Source of the DNA: Streptomyces sp. NBC_00659 | Lineage (GTDB): Bacteria; Actinomycetota; Actinomycetes; Streptomycetales; Streptomycetaceae | Assembly: GCF_036226925.1 (NCBI RefSeq) | Contig: NZ_CP109031.1 | Location: 558,001-622,000 of the forward strand | Reading direction: 5' to 3' | DNA: 64,000 bases | Part shown: positions 39,783 through 49,422 of the stretch, piece after piece | How the letters are laid out: the number at the start of each line of letters is the position of its first letter | Position numbering within the stretch: the stretch's first letter is position 1 | Position numbers and translations under genes: made by a program | Notes under the pieces: model-generated | Database searches by the model: none | What the model was told of the DNA's origin: nothing | Seen by the model: only the letters and a program-made list of their open reading frames with translations

Positions 39783-42700
39783 CTACTGAATGGTGACGGT
39801 GATCGGGGCACGCACGCTGCGGCGCGGGAGCGTGATGGTCAGCACCTTCGAGGTGTCGTCCCAGTGGTACGCCTGCGGGGACAGGTGCGCACTGGTCGCC
39901 GTGACCTTGGTGGGCGCGTGCGCCGCCATGAGTGCGATCGTCCACCGGCGGGTCCGCACCTGACCGGCGAAGGAGCCCCGCGCCGGACCGATCGACACCG
40001 TGTGACGCTCTCCCTTCTGCCGGTACCGGACCGTCGTCGTGGCGCTCCTGCCCTTGGGGTCGCTCACCCCGTCGTCCTCGTAGAGGCGCAGCGATCCCGG
40101 CCGACCGGCGGCGATGCCGAGCGTGACGTCGGTCAGCGGGTTCCCGTCGTTGCCGGTCACGTCGTGGGTGCGCGTGGGCAGGATGCCGCCCGCCTTGATG
40201 AAGACCGGCATCGAGTCCAGGCCCGTGGTGACGTCCTGGGTGCTTCCGCCGGTGTACGTCTCACCCGTGAAGTAGTCCGTCCACCGACCGGGCGGGAACC
40301 ATACCGAAGTGGTGGCGGAGGTGCCCGGCGTGGTCACAGGGGCGACGAGGATGTCGGAGCCGTAGAAGTACTCGCTGTCGGCGGCAGCGTACGCCTGGGG
40401 CTCGTCGGGATACTCCAGGTAGGTGGGGCGGACGATGGGCACGCCGGTGCGGTTCGCCTCCTCGGCGAGCGTGTAGGTGTAAGGCACCAGGTTCTCGCGC
40501 AGATTGAGGAACTTGTCGGCCGACTGCCGCGCCGCGGTCCCGTACTGCCAGGGCAGCCGGTCGCTGTGATTGCTGTGCAGCCGGTCGATGGGCTGGAACG
40601 CGCCGAACTGGACCCAGCGGGCGTACAGGTCGTCGGGCAGTTTGCGGGTGGTGCGGCTCTGCCCGCCCTCGGTGTACTTCTCCGAACCGGTGAGCCCTGT
40701 CGTGTCGTTGTGCCCGCCGATGTCGTGGGTGACGGCCGCCATTCCGGTCGCGGCGGACTCCCCGGGGGTGTAGCCGACCTCCAGCTTCAACACGCCCCAG
40801 GTCGAGGAGGTGTCACCGGTGAAGTGGACGGTACTGCGCTTGTCGGCCCACGGCCCGGTCGGCAGCCCCTGCTGGCCGCTGTACCCGGCCGCCTGCAACG
40901 AACCGTAGGCCCGGGAGAGAACGAATCCGCGGCCGAGGTTCGCGGAACTGGCAGTGGCGTACTGCTGGTTGATCCACGCGTCGGGTGTGACGCCCCTCAG
41001 TGACGACCGCGACGCGTCGCAGCACCAGTCGAGCCACCAGAAGTCGTTCCCCTGCCGGTCCATCGTCCGGTGCAGGTCCATGTACGCCTTGAGCTGGTCC
41101 GGGTCGCCGAAGTCGAAGGTGTAGCAGTTGTTCTCGACGGCGGCTCCCGAGGCGCAACCACCCTTGGTCAGCTTGCCCTTGGCCGTGGCCTGCGCCTGGG
41201 CGAACTGGGGATCGGACGCGAGGATGCTGGGGTGCACGTTGAGCGTGTTGTGCAGTCCCTGCGAAGCAGACCAGTCGAAGAAGCCCTGGGGATCAGGGAA
41301 CTTCGCGGGATCCATCTCCCAACCGCTCCAGGTGTTCACGGCTTTGAAGTCCGTGTCGGTCACCAGGACGTCCAGCGGTGTGCCTTCGGAGCGGAACGCC
41401 GGGAGGATGGTGTTCTCGTAGTCTGCGGCGGTGCGGTCGATGTACTCCGAGTACCAGACGCCGTAGGCCCATTGCGGCAGCAGTGCGGGCGGACCGGTCA
41501 GTGTGGCCAGGTCGGTGAGTCCCCGCTTGTAGTCGTGTCCGTAGCCGAAGACGTAGCCGTCCTGGTAGGGCGTGCCGCCGTGGTCGGGGCGGGGGGCCGT
41601 CTTGTGAGCCGTGGCGTCGTACACCGCGGACGTCGTGTCGTCGAGGAGGTACCAGCCGTCCTGGTTGAGCAGGCCGGGCGTGGTGGGCACGGAGCTCTCG
41701 TTGCCGGTCACACCGTCGAGGCCCCGGCGGTATCCGCCGAGCGCGAGGTGCGGCGGGGGCGCGGCCGTACCGGGGGCGGCCACCGAGACGGTGTCCGCGT
41801 TGATGTGACAGCTTGCCGCGTCGGGACAGCCGAGGGTGATGTCGTTGGTGCCCGCGGTGAGGGTGACGGGCAGCGCGGCGGTCTGCCAGTCGTCCCAGTC
41901 CTTCGTCGTGGGGAACGACAAGGTACCGCCGGCCCCGGCGGCGGACACGGAGGCGGTGCGCCGCTGGTGGAGGCCGTCGCCGCCGACGCCGTTGGCGTAC
42001 CGCACGCGGAGGGTGTAGACGCCGTCGGCGGGCACGCCGACCACGTGGGTCGTCAGACTCGATCCTTGGTGGAGGTCGCCGACGAAGCCGCCGCCCGCGT
42101 ATCCCTTGTGATCGGTGGCGCCGACCGCCGCACCGCCGATGCGTCCGGCTTCCGCCTCGCAGCTCGCGCCGTACGCGCAGTCCGTGATCGCGGTGCTGGA
42201 GACGGGCGGGAAGCTGTCGCCGGGCCGGACGAGCGCGACGCTGTCGACATTGACATCGCCGGAGTCCGAGGCGGTCCGGGTCAGGGCGAGGGTGTGATGG
42301 CCCGCGCCGAGCCGGACGCTTGCCGAAGTGGTGTTCCAGGTGTCCCAGTTCGCCGTGACCGGCAAGGACATCGTCTGCTGTGCGCCGCCGTCCACGGTGA
42401 GTGTCAAGGTGCGGGTGCGGGTCTGGCCGTCACCGCCGAGGGAGTTGGCGTAGCGCAGGTCGAACTGATAGGTCCCGCCGTCCTTGACATCGATGTCAGC
42501 GGATGCCGAACTGCCTGTGCCCTCGAATCCCGCGGCGAACCCGCTCCCGGTGTGGCCACCGTGGTCGGAGGCGACGGAGAGCCCGTCGAGACGAAGACTC
42601 TCGGCCTCGCACAGGGTCCCGAGCGCGCAGGTCAGACGCTGCCAGGGAGCGGAGGTCACGGGAGTGCCGCCCGCCACCGACCGCAGGGAGAGGTTCTGGG

Positions 42701-43112
42701 CGTCGAAGGGGCCCGAGCCGACCTTGTAGCGCAGGCTCATCGCGCTCGTCTCGATGGTGAGCCAGCCGTTGGACGTCGTCGCGCTGTACGCGGCCGGCTC
42801 GAACCCTTCGCGGCCGATCGCGTTGAACGTCGGTTCGTCGGTGAACTTCCGGTCACCCGCGTATTCGGTACGGATCAGGGTGGGCGAGAGGATCTCGAAG
42901 CGGGCGTTCCCCGAGGAGACGGCCGGGATGCGCCGAGTGTGCGCAGCGCCGGCTGACGGTAAGTCGGCACCTGTCAGCGTCATGGCGGCGGACACGGCGA
43001 GGACGGCTGCGACGCTTGCCTGCCCTCGTACGTATCTCAGCCGTCGCCTCTTCGACGCCTTTGCTGTCTTCGACGTCTTTGAGGCCTTGGATGTCCTTGC
43101 CGCGGTCTTCAT
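39783..43112 (-). CDS. secreted GH31 glycosidase with two CBM35-like modules
   Basis: A 1,109-residue exported enzyme. A Lys/Arg-rich n-region (KTSKTAKASKRRRLRYVRG) and hydrophobic core give the signal peptide. Two tandem carbohydrate-binding modules start CEAESLRLDG (about 165-295) and CEAEAGRIGG (about 312-415). The GH31 barrel follows: ALLPQWAYGVWYSEY, nucleophile Asp in FWWLDWCCD (near 690), acid/base region HFTGDTSSTW (near 767), SHDIGGH-like THDIGGHND, and the C-terminal beta domain DILVAPVTTPG. GH31 enzymes act on alpha-glucosides, xylosides or galactosaminides; specificity cannot be read here. The start is uncertain (ATG 43112 or the nearby GTG). No transporter adjoins it. Confidence 0.9.
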   Translation of the reverse strand: MKTAARTSKASKTSKTAKASKRRRLRYVRGQASVAAVLAVSAAMTLTGADLPSAGAAHTRRIPAVSSGNARFEILSPTLIRTEYAGDRKFTDEPTFNAIGREGFEPAAYSATTSNGWLTIETSAMSLRYKVGSGPFDAQNLSLRSVAGGTPVTSAPWQRLTCALGTLCEAESLRLDGLSVASDHGGHTGSGFAAGFEGTGSSASADIDVKDGGTYQFDLRYANSLGGDGQTRTRTLTLTVDGGAQQTMSLPVTANWDTWNTTSASVRLGAGHHTLALTRTASDSGDVNVDSVALVRPGDSFPPVSSTAITDCAYGASCEAEAGRIGGAAVGATDHKGYAGGGFVGDLHQGSSLTTHVVGVPADGVYTLRVRYANGVGGDGLHQRRTASVSAAGAGGTLSFPTTKDWDDWQTAALPVTLTAGTNDITLGCPDAASCHINADTVSVAAPGTAAPPPHLALGGYRRGLDGVTGNESSVPTTPGLLNQDGWYLLDDTTSAVYDATAHKTAPRPDHGGTPYQDGYVFGYGHDYKRGLTDLATLTGPPALLPQWAYGVWYSEYIDRTAADYENTILPAFRSEGTPLDVLVTDTDFKAVNTWSGWEMDPAKFPDPQGFFDWSASQGLHNTLNVHPSILASDPQFAQAQATAKGKLTKGGCASGAAVENNCYTFDFGDPDQLKAYMDLHRTMDRQGNDFWWLDWCCDASRSSLRGVTPDAWINQQYATASSANLGRGFVLSRAYGSLQAAGYSGQQGLPTGPWADKRSTVHFTGDTSSTWGVLKLEVGYTPGESAATGMAAVTHDIGGHNDTTGLTGSEKYTEGGQSRTTRKLPDDLYARWVQFGAFQPIDRLHSNHSDRLPWQYGTAARQSADKFLNLRENLVPYTYTLAEEANRTGVPIVRPTYLEYPDEPQAYAAADSEYFYGSDILVAPVTTPGTSATTSVWFPPGRWTDYFTGETYTGGSTQDVTTGLDSMPVFIKAGGILPTRTHDVTGNDGNPLTDVTLGIAAGRPGSLRLYEDDGVSDPKGRSATTTVRYRQKGERHTVSIGPARGSFAGQVRTRRWTIALMAAHAPTKVTATSAHLSPQAYHWDDTSKVLTITLPRRSVRAPITVTIQ

Positions 43113-43484
43113 ACGCACATCCGTTCTGCTCTCAGCAGGAGGACACGTCCCCCTGTGCCGGTCGAGATCCGGAGTTGCCTGACCGCTCGCGGGCAGTGGT
43201 CGAGCTGCGGCGTCCTCCGAAGGTGCGGCGGTGCAGCGGTGCGAGGTGCGGGTGCGAGGTGACACGGGTCTTCGGCCCGTGTTTGAAGAGACCAGCCCGT
43301 GACGTGGAGACCGGCCCGGCCCGAAGAGATCAACCCTGGGAATCAGAGCATGTCGACTCTCGCGGTGTCCATATGCCCGACCGCATCCGGACTCGGCCCG
43401 ATGACATGGCCGAACCCGACCTCTCCCTTCCCCGTGACGAAACCCATGGGCGTTGGCATAAGACCGTTGGCACAAGAGCCCGCG
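43113..43484. other. intergenic region upstream of the GH31 gene
   Basis: No gene is seen. A small hairpin lies at 43262-43282 (ACACGGG, 7 bases, CCCGTGT, then TTT), probably the terminator of the TetR gene. The rest should carry the GH31 promoter. No LacI-type palindrome like that of the GH92 gene was found. Confidence 0.5.
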
Positions 43485-44228
43485 TCAGGGTTTCCGTGTC
43501 TTCGCGGGGTCGGGGTAGCGCCGGGCGCTTGCCCAGGCGAGCTGCTCGGCCGCGCTGTTCAGCAGGGTGTCGAGGACGACGGGGTAGGCACTGTGGGTCA
43601 TCCGTCCGGCCAGGAGCCGTGCCGTGGCCGCGATGTGCGGGTGGGTGCCCGCGGGCAGCTCGGCGTACGTGGACTGCCACATCTCCTCGTCCGCCGCGCG
43701 GGCCTCGTCCGTCAGCGCCAGTGACCCGGCGTCCAGGGCGGCGAAGGCGAGGGTGAGGTCGATGAACGCGTGGTAGACGACGACCGCGTCCACGTCCGGG
43801 AAGCCGGCGCCGCGCAGGATGCCCAGGATCGTCTCGTCCACCGCGATCTCCCGCGGCCGGCCGGTGACCCGGCTGGCGGTCAGCACGGCGGCCTGGGGAT
43901 GCGCGAGATAGGAGGCGTGAATGGCCTGGCCGAGCGCCCGCAGGTCGGCCCGCCACTCTCCGGTGGCCGTCCAGACGTCCAGCGCCTGCCCCATCAGCTC
44001 CTCGCCGATGGCCCTGGTCAGGTCGTCGAGGCCGGCGAAGTAGCGGTAGAGGGTGCTGGGGTCGGCGCCGAGGGCGGTGCCGAGCCTGCGTGCCGTCAGC
44101 CCGGTGCTGCCGTGCTCGCGCAGCATCCGCAACGCCGTCCGCACGATCAGCTTCTCGGACAGCACCGTGCCCTGCCGGGTCGGCCGGCGTCTGCGCCGTT
44201 CCGTCTCCGGAACCACCTGTTTCGCCAT
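43485..44228 (-). CDS. TetR-family transcriptional regulator
   Basis: A 247-residue repressor. The helix-turn-helix spans about residues 24-72 (IVRTALRMLREHGSTGLTARRLGTALGADPSTLYRYF), the TetR N-terminal signature. The C-terminal ligand/dimer domain has helices DLRALGQAIHASYLAHPQAAVL and MTHSAYPVVLDTLLNSAAEQLAW. It diverges from the saccharopine dehydrogenase-like gene across a 126-base gap, so that gene is the likely target. No strong palindrome was seen in the gap, and the ligand is unknown. Confidence 0.93.
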   Translation of the reverse strand: MAKQVVPETERRRRRPTRQGTVLSEKLIVRTALRMLREHGSTGLTARRLGTALGADPSTLYRYFAGLDDLTRAIGEELMGQALDVWTATGEWRADLRALGQAIHASYLAHPQAAVLTASRVTGRPREIAVDETILGILRGAGFPDVDAVVVYHAFIDLTLAFAALDAGSLALTDEARAADEEMWQSTYAELPAGTHPHIAATARLLAGRMTHSAYPVVLDTLLNSAAEQLAWASARRYPDPAKTRKP

Positions 44229-44354
44229 GCCGACCCTCTCTGCTCACCGCGCGGCGAGCGCCCTTATGCCAACGTGATTGACCTTAACCGAGGACATCCC
44301 GTTGCATCTGTCCAGCCCGGAGACATGCGTCCCCGGCGACGAAAGGTGTGTGAC

Positions 44355-45578
44355 ATGCGAGTACTTCTCGTGGGCGCGGGCGGCGTGGGCACAGCCGTCA
44401 CTCGGATCGCGGCCCGTCGCGGCTTCGTGACCCACATGGTGGTCGCTGACTACGATCTCGCCCGCGCCGAAGCGGCCGTGGCGGCGATCGAGGAGCACGG
44501 GGACCGGTTCAGCGCGAGGCGCCTGGACGCCTCCGACGAGGACGCGGTACGCCGGGCGCTCACCGAGGAGAGGTGCGACGCGCTTCTCAACGCGACCGAT
44601 CCGCGGTTCGTGATGCCGCTGTTCAACGCGGCCCGCGCCGCGGGTACCCACTACCTCGACATGGCGATGTCCCTGTCCGCGCCGCACGCCACCCACCCTT
44701 ACGAGCAGTGCGGGGTCAAGCTCGGCGACGCACAGTTCGAACAGGCCGATTCCTGGGAGCGTTCCGGACGACTGGCCCTCGTCGGCATGGGCGTGGAGCC
44801 TGGTCTGTCGGACGTCTTCGCCCGGTACGCGGCCGACGAACTCTTCGACGAGATCGAGGAGATCGGTGTCCGCGACGGCGCCGACCTGACCGTCGAGGGG
44901 TACGACTTCGCCCCGTCCTTCAGTATCTGGACGACCATCGAGGAGTGCCTCAATCCCCCGGTGGTCTACGAGAAGGACCGTGGCTGGTTCACCACCGCCC
45001 CCTTCAGTGAACCCGAGGTCTTCGACTTCCCCGAGGGCATCGGTCCGGTGGAGTGCGTCAACGTCGAGCACGAGGAGGTCCTGCTCATCCCCCGCTGGGT
45101 CGACGCCCGCCGGGTGACGTTCAAGTACGGCCTCGGCGACGACTTCATCGCCAAGCTGAAGACCCTCCACGAGCTGGGCCTCGACTCCACCAGGAAGGTC
45201 ACCGTCCCTTCGGAGAACGGGCCGGTGGAGGTCTCCCCGCGCGACGTGGTCGCCGCCTGTCTGCCCGACCCGGCCACACTGGGCGACCGCATGACCGGCA
45301 AGACCTGTGCGGGCACCTGGGTCAAGGGAACGAAGGACGGCTCGGCCCGCGAGGTGTACCTCTATCACGTGGTCGACAATCAGTGGTCGATGCGTGAGTA
45401 CGGGTCCCAGGCGGTGGTGTGGCAGACGGCGGTCAATCCTGTCATCGCCCTCGAACTCATCGCGGGCGGAGCCTGGTCGGCGAGCGGTGTCCTCGGCCCG
45501 GAGGCTCTGCCGCCCCGCCCCTTCCTCGACCTGCTCAACGAGTACGGCTCGCCGTGGGGCCTGCGCGAGGAGGTCTGA
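44355..45578 (+). CDS. saccharopine dehydrogenase-family oxidoreductase
   Basis: A 407-residue NAD(P)-dependent enzyme. The N-terminal Rossmann motif is VLLVGAGGVGTAV (Gly8-x-Gly-x-x-Gly) with the partner strand VVADYDLARAE, then the dimer/substrate domain (VGMGVEPGLSDVFARYAADELF). Members include saccharopine reductase, lysine 6-dehydrogenase and carboxynorspermidine synthase. This one is most like the lysine 6-dehydrogenase/carboxynorspermidine branch, but the substrate is not assigned. ATG 44355 has AAAGG upstream. It is preceded by a divergent TetR and followed by thpR 59 bases on. Confidence 0.85.
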   Translation: MRVLLVGAGGVGTAVTRIAARRGFVTHMVVADYDLARAEAAVAAIEEHGDRFSARRLDASDEDAVRRALTEERCDALLNATDPRFVMPLFNAARAAGTHYLDMAMSLSAPHATHPYEQCGVKLGDAQFEQADSWERSGRLALVGMGVEPGLSDVFARYAADELFDEIEEIGVRDGADLTVEGYDFAPSFSIWTTIEECLNPPVVYEKDRGWFTTAPFSEPEVFDFPEGIGPVECVNVEHEEVLLIPRWVDARRVTFKYGLGDDFIAKLKTLHELGLDSTRKVTVPSENGPVEVSPRDVVAACLPDPATLGDRMTGKTCAGTWVKGTKDGSAREVYLYHVVDNQWSMREYGSQAVVWQTAVNPVIALELIAGGAWSASGVLGPEALPPRPFLDLLNEYGSPWGLREEV

Positions 45579-45637
45579 GGCACCGGGCGTGGCCCATGGC
45601 ACACGGCGAGGGCGTCGTCACCGGCGGAAGGTGCGGT

Positions 45638-46246
45638 ATGAAGTCTGCTGTGCATGATCAGACGCGACCCGCGACCGTTCGGGTGTTCATCGCCCTCGCC
45701 CCGCCCGACCCCGCGAAGGAAGAACTGGCCCGGGAACTGCGCCCCGCCTACGGCACACACCCTCATATGCGGTGGAACCGCATCGAGGACTGGCACATCA
45801 CCCTGGCGTTCCTGGGGGAGCTGCCGGTCGGGACGGTTCCGCTCCTGCGCCCGCCGCTCGCCGGCCTCGCGGCGGGCCGCCGGTCACCCTCGCTGGCCCT
45901 GTGCGGCGGCGGCCACTTCGACGACCGTGTGCTGTGGAGCGGAATCGACGGAGACCTCGACGAGCTGCACGCCCTCGCCATGGATGTGCGTACCACCGTC
46001 AAGGACTGCGGAGTCGTCCTCGAGGAACGGCCCTTCCGTCCGCATCTGACGCTGGCCCGCGCCCGCAGGGGAGACCGGTCCTCGGCGGGCGAGATCGCCC
46101 AGGGGCTCGCCGGGTTCACCGGTCGCCGGTGGCCCGCCGAACGGTTGCACCTGGTCGGCAGCAACGTCGGCCGCAGCAGCGGACCGATCCACTACAGCGA
46201 CATCGAGGCGTGGCCCTTCGGCGACGGGCGCTCCCCCGGTTCCTGA
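45638..46246 (+). CDS. thpR: RNA 2',3'-cyclic phosphodiesterase (2'-5' RNA ligase family)
   Basis: A 202-residue 2H phosphoesterase with both HxT motifs: His53-Ile-Thr55 (DWHITLAFLG) and His136-Leu-Thr138 (FRPHLTLARA), arranged as in ThpR/LigT. It opens 2',3'-cyclic phosphates on RNA; the ligase activity is a side reaction. ATG 45638 has GGAAGG upstream. It follows the saccharopine dehydrogenase-like gene in the same direction and is convergent with the LCP gene. Confidence 0.9.
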   Translation: MKSAVHDQTRPATVRVFIALAPPDPAKEELARELRPAYGTHPHMRWNRIEDWHITLAFLGELPVGTVPLLRPPLAGLAAGRRSPSLALCGGGHFDDRVLWSGIDGDLDELHALAMDVRTTVKDCGVVLEERPFRPHLTLARARRGDRSSAGEIAQGLAGFTGRRWPAERLHLVGSNVGRSSGPIHYSDIEAWPFGDGRSPGS

Positions 46247-46278
46247 GTCGCCGGCCCGGCCGCTTCGCACGGGCCGCG

Positions 46279-47976
46279 TCACTCGTCGGAGTCCGGCTTG
46301 TTCCGCGCCGCCGCGTAGGCCTGTGCCGGAGTCATGGGGACTCCATTGAGGCTGACCGTCTTGTAGGGGCTGACGTCGGCGCATTTCTTGGCCTCGGCGG
46401 TGGAGGCGTGGGCGTCGGCGACCGCGGTCTTGCTGTCGGCCGGGGCGGACGACGAGCCGCCGGGGTAGGTGCTGCCGCTGGGCCAGTCACTGCCGACCAC
46501 CAGGACCAGACCCGGGCCGGTGCCCTGCTTCAGATGCGAGGCGGACAGCCCCAGGGCCTTGGCGGCCGTCAGGGCCTCGCCCTTCTGACCGGTGCCGTAG
46601 GTGAGGGTCGTGGTGGTGGCCGAGGCCGGGGCGTTGGCCGTGGTCGTCCTCGGGCTGAAGCCCTTCTCGGTGAGAGTGGCCGCGACCACGGAGGCGCGGC
46701 CGGTGATCCCGGTACCGTTCTCCACCGTCACGCCGACCTCGGAGGCGGGTACGGCCGGTGTGGTGTCGGTGGGCTTCGCGGTCGCGGCGGCCGCCGCGGA
46801 CTTCTTGCCCGATCCGGTGGTCAGCGACTTGTCGTCGGCGATCGTCGCGAACAGGCTCTTCGCGCCCGCGCCCACCACCACACGGTTGCGGTCGGCAGGG
46901 TCGGGCGCCGTCTGCATCGTCGTGAAGGTCATCCGCTTGGTCGGAACCTTGTCCAGGTCGGACGCGAGCCCGATGAGCTTCTTCACGCTGCCCAGGCCTT
47001 CGTCCACGGTCAGGGCCTTGGTGGCGGCGTCCGCGAGGTGGTAGACGGCGCCGGGGTCGGTGAGGGTGCCCGCGCTCTTGAACTTGCGGATCATCGCGCT
47101 GAGGAAGATGTGCTGGGAGACGGTGCGGCCCAGGTCGCTGCCGTCGCCGAAGCCGTGCCGGGAACGGACGAACTGCAGCGCCGCCTCGCCCTTGAGCGTG
47201 TGGCTGCCCCCGGACAGTTTCAGGTGCGAGTAGGTGTCGTACACGTCGTCGCTGACACACACGGAGACGCCGCCGACGGCGTCGGACATCTTGACCACGC
47301 CGGAGAAGTCGAGTTTGACGAAGTGGCTGATCGGGATGCCGGTGAGCTGGTGAACCGTCGCCACCTGGCAGGCCGGGCCGTACTGCAGCGCGCTGTTGAT
47401 CTGGCCGTAGTAGCCGGCCGTCGACTTTCCGGTCTCACTGTCCTTGCAGGCGGGGACACGGGTCATGGTGTCACGCGGGATGCTCATCACGGTGGCGTTG
47501 GAACGGTCGGCGGACACGTGCACCACCATCTGCACATCGGCGTTGCTGCCGGTCTGCACCCCGGTCCGGGCGCAGCCGCCGCCGAGCTTGCAGTCCGCCT
47601 TGCTCGTCCGGCCGTCCGAGCCCATCACCAGGATGTCGATCGGGGTGCGGCCGAAGGCGTCCGCCTTCTCCGTCCCGCCCTTGCCGTCCAGGGGGAGGGT
47701 GTCGAGGTTGCCGTTCAGGTGCTCGTAGAACCACCAGCCGACGCCCGCCGTGCCCAGCACCAGGAGTGCGACACATATCCCGGCGGTCCTCAGTACTCGC
47801 CTGCCGCGCCCCGCCCGGCGTGTGCGTCTGCCGCCGTGCGAGCGGGAGGCCGTTCTGGATGCGGACCGGTCGCCCGGAAGGCCGGTTCCGTCGGGCTGCG
47901 ACGTGCCTTGTCCGGGAACCCGCGACGTTCGGTTGCGTGTCGCCTGGCCGCCCGAGCCGTCCCAGGGGTCGCTCAT
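46279..47976 (-). CDS. LCP (LytR-CpsA-Psr) family cell-wall glycopolymer transferase
   Basis: A 565-residue type II membrane protein. A basic, disordered cytoplasmic head (residues 1-60) is followed by one membrane helix (VLRTAGICVALLVLGTAGVGWWF). The LCP domain begins TPIDILVMGSDGR and contains VMSIPRDT and LQFVRSRHG, the arginine-rich polyprenyl-phosphate site. A LytR C-terminal domain follows (VGVTVENGTGITGRASVVAATLTEKGF). It attaches teichoic acid-like or capsular polymers to peptidoglycan. ATG 47976 is preferred over an upstream in-frame ATG because GGGAG precedes it. Confidence 0.93.
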   Translation of the reverse strand: MSDPWDGSGGQATRNRTSRVPGQGTSQPDGTGLPGDRSASRTASRSHGGRRTRRAGRGRRVLRTAGICVALLVLGTAGVGWWFYEHLNGNLDTLPLDGKGGTEKADAFGRTPIDILVMGSDGRTSKADCKLGGGCARTGVQTGSNADVQMVVHVSADRSNATVMSIPRDTMTRVPACKDSETGKSTAGYYGQINSALQYGPACQVATVHQLTGIPISHFVKLDFSGVVKMSDAVGGVSVCVSDDVYDTYSHLKLSGGSHTLKGEAALQFVRSRHGFGDGSDLGRTVSQHIFLSAMIRKFKSAGTLTDPGAVYHLADAATKALTVDEGLGSVKKLIGLASDLDKVPTKRMTFTTMQTAPDPADRNRVVVGAGAKSLFATIADDKSLTTGSGKKSAAAAATAKPTDTTPAVPASEVGVTVENGTGITGRASVVAATLTEKGFSPRTTTANAPASATTTTLTYGTGQKGEALTAAKALGLSASHLKQGTGPGLVLVVGSDWPSGSTYPGGSSSAPADSKTAVADAHASTAEAKKCADVSPYKTVSLNGVPMTPAQAYAAARNKPDSDE

Positions 47977-48324
47977 CTCCCACTCCCATGAACACTCGGG
48001 CCCGTCGGCTCCGGCCATCAGGAGTTAAGGCCGAGCGTGAACTGCGGTCTACGGGCGGATGAAGCGCGCGTCTGTCCGGGTTGCGTAGTTGCGCAATCTA
48101 ACAAATCGACGGCCGGGTCAGCCGCGATCCTCTCGCGATGCGCGGGTGAGGCTTCTCATGGCACCCGTGGGGCAGTTGATGGAACCGTCTCCTCAAGGGA
48201 GACGTCCGTCCGAGCCGTTCCGTTCCGCGGATGCCCCGGTTTCGGACCCGGCTCCCCCACACCGTCGTACGCCACCGACGCACCCGTGCGCCGATCCGGC
48301 CGCGTTCCCGGCTCCCGGGAGTCG
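47977..48324. other. intergenic region upstream of the LCP gene
   Basis: No gene is seen. It should hold the LCP promoter. A small palindrome TTGCGCAA lies at 48089-48096, preceded by a second TTGCG at 48081, a possible regulator site. Confidence 0.4.
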
Positions 48325-48774
48325 TCAGAGTCCGTGCAGGCCGGCCGCCAACAGCGGCCATGTGGCCGCGAATCCGGGGTGCAGACGAAGCGAGTCGATC
48401 TCCGCGGGGGCGCACCACCGGTAGGCGGCGCCTTCGCCGTCGCCACGACGCGGGGAGAACGACTCGGTGACCTCCGCGACGACGGTGTGGTAGGCCCAGC
48501 CGCCGTGATCGTCGACGAAGGTGTGGATCCGACGGAGTGCGGGAACACCGCCGAGTTCCTCCGCGAACTCCCTGCGGGCCCCGTCCCAGGGGCCTTCACC
48601 CGCGTGCAGCGCGCCGCCCGGAGTGCTCCAGGTGCGGCCGTGATGGACCCGCCAGGAGCGACGCTGGAGCAGGAACCGGCCGTCCTGGCGCAGGAGCAGT
48701 CCCGCCGCGCCGTGGGGGCCCCAATGACGGCACCCACGCCGGTCCCTGACATATCCGCGACCGCTGTCGGCCAT
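48325..48774 (-). CDS. NUDIX hydrolase
   Basis: A 149-residue NUDIX protein. The box runs from Gly54 with Glu60 and the metal-binding REFAEELGG (Arg68-Glu69...Glu72-Glu73), after RTWSTPGGALHAGEGPWDGA. The substrate (nucleoside diphosphate derivative) is unknown. ATG 48774 has GGGAGG 4 bases upstream; the longer open frame is a shadow of the divergent gene. It diverges from the DUF6131 gene. Confidence 0.9.
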   Translation of the reverse strand: MADSGRGYVRDRRGCRHWGPHGAAGLLLRQDGRFLLQRRSWRVHHGRTWSTPGGALHAGEGPWDGARREFAEELGGVPALRRIHTFVDDHGGWAYHTVVAEVTESFSPRRGDGEGAAYRWCAPAEIDSLRLHPGFAATWPLLAAGLHGL

Positions 48775-48979
48775 GCTGCCTCCCTTGCTCCGCAGGATGC
48801 GACGCGCCTTCATTGTCGGCGGACCTGCGGCCGTACCGATGACGGTCGCGGGAGGGACGGCAAGCGTGCGAGCGGGCGGGCGGGCGGCTCGCACCCATCC
48901 CGTGTTTGCCTCGCACGACGCAGGAAACCCGGCGGGAGAAGGGACGCCCGCAGACGACGTCCCACCATCGGAGGACGCC

Positions 48980-49135
48980 ATGATCATCCTCGGAGTCATC
49001 CTGCTCGTCATCGGCCTCGTCGCCGGTATCGGAATCCTGTGGACCATCGGGATCATCCTGGTCGCTGTCGGTGTCCTGCTGTGGATCCTGGGAGCGGTCG
49101 GCCGCGAGGTCGGTGGGCGACGCCATTACTACTAG
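48980..49135 (+). CDS. small DUF6131 membrane protein (51 aa)
   Basis: A 51-residue protein made of two hydrophobic helices (MIILGVILLVIGLVAGIGI; LWTIGIILVAVGVLLWILG) and a basic tail, GRRHYY, matching DUF6131. A perfect GGAGG lies 5 bases before the ATG. The family is common in actinobacteria and often stress-related; its function is unknown. Confidence 0.88.
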   Translation: MIILGVILLVIGLVAGIGILWTIGIILVAVGVLLWILGAVGREVGGRRHYY

Positions 49136-49422
49136 GCCGCGTGACCGCAGGTCGCACGACCCGGTGTCGACCGAGATCATTCTCGCGACCGGCGCTGTCT
49201 CCTGACGGACTGGCATCGGCTTCATCCGGTGGGCTACGTTGTGCAGCCATGACTACCGGGACGGCCTTGCGCCACACACGGTTTGGTGACCCGGTGCTCT
49301 TCTGAGCGCCGTACGGGCCGGTGTCGGCCCGCTGTCGGACCGAGGATCTTGCGCTGCCGCGCGGGCCCCGCCTCCATCGTGTTGATCACAGGCTCGACAC
49401 GTCAACCACGACAGGAGAGTTC

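Noticed and set aside
49249..49305. 18-codon ORF (MTTGTALRHTRFGDPVLF) before the dienelactone hydrolase gene
   Set aside because: Resembles the first residues of a quinone oxidoreductase but is too short and lacks a good ribosome site; could be chance.
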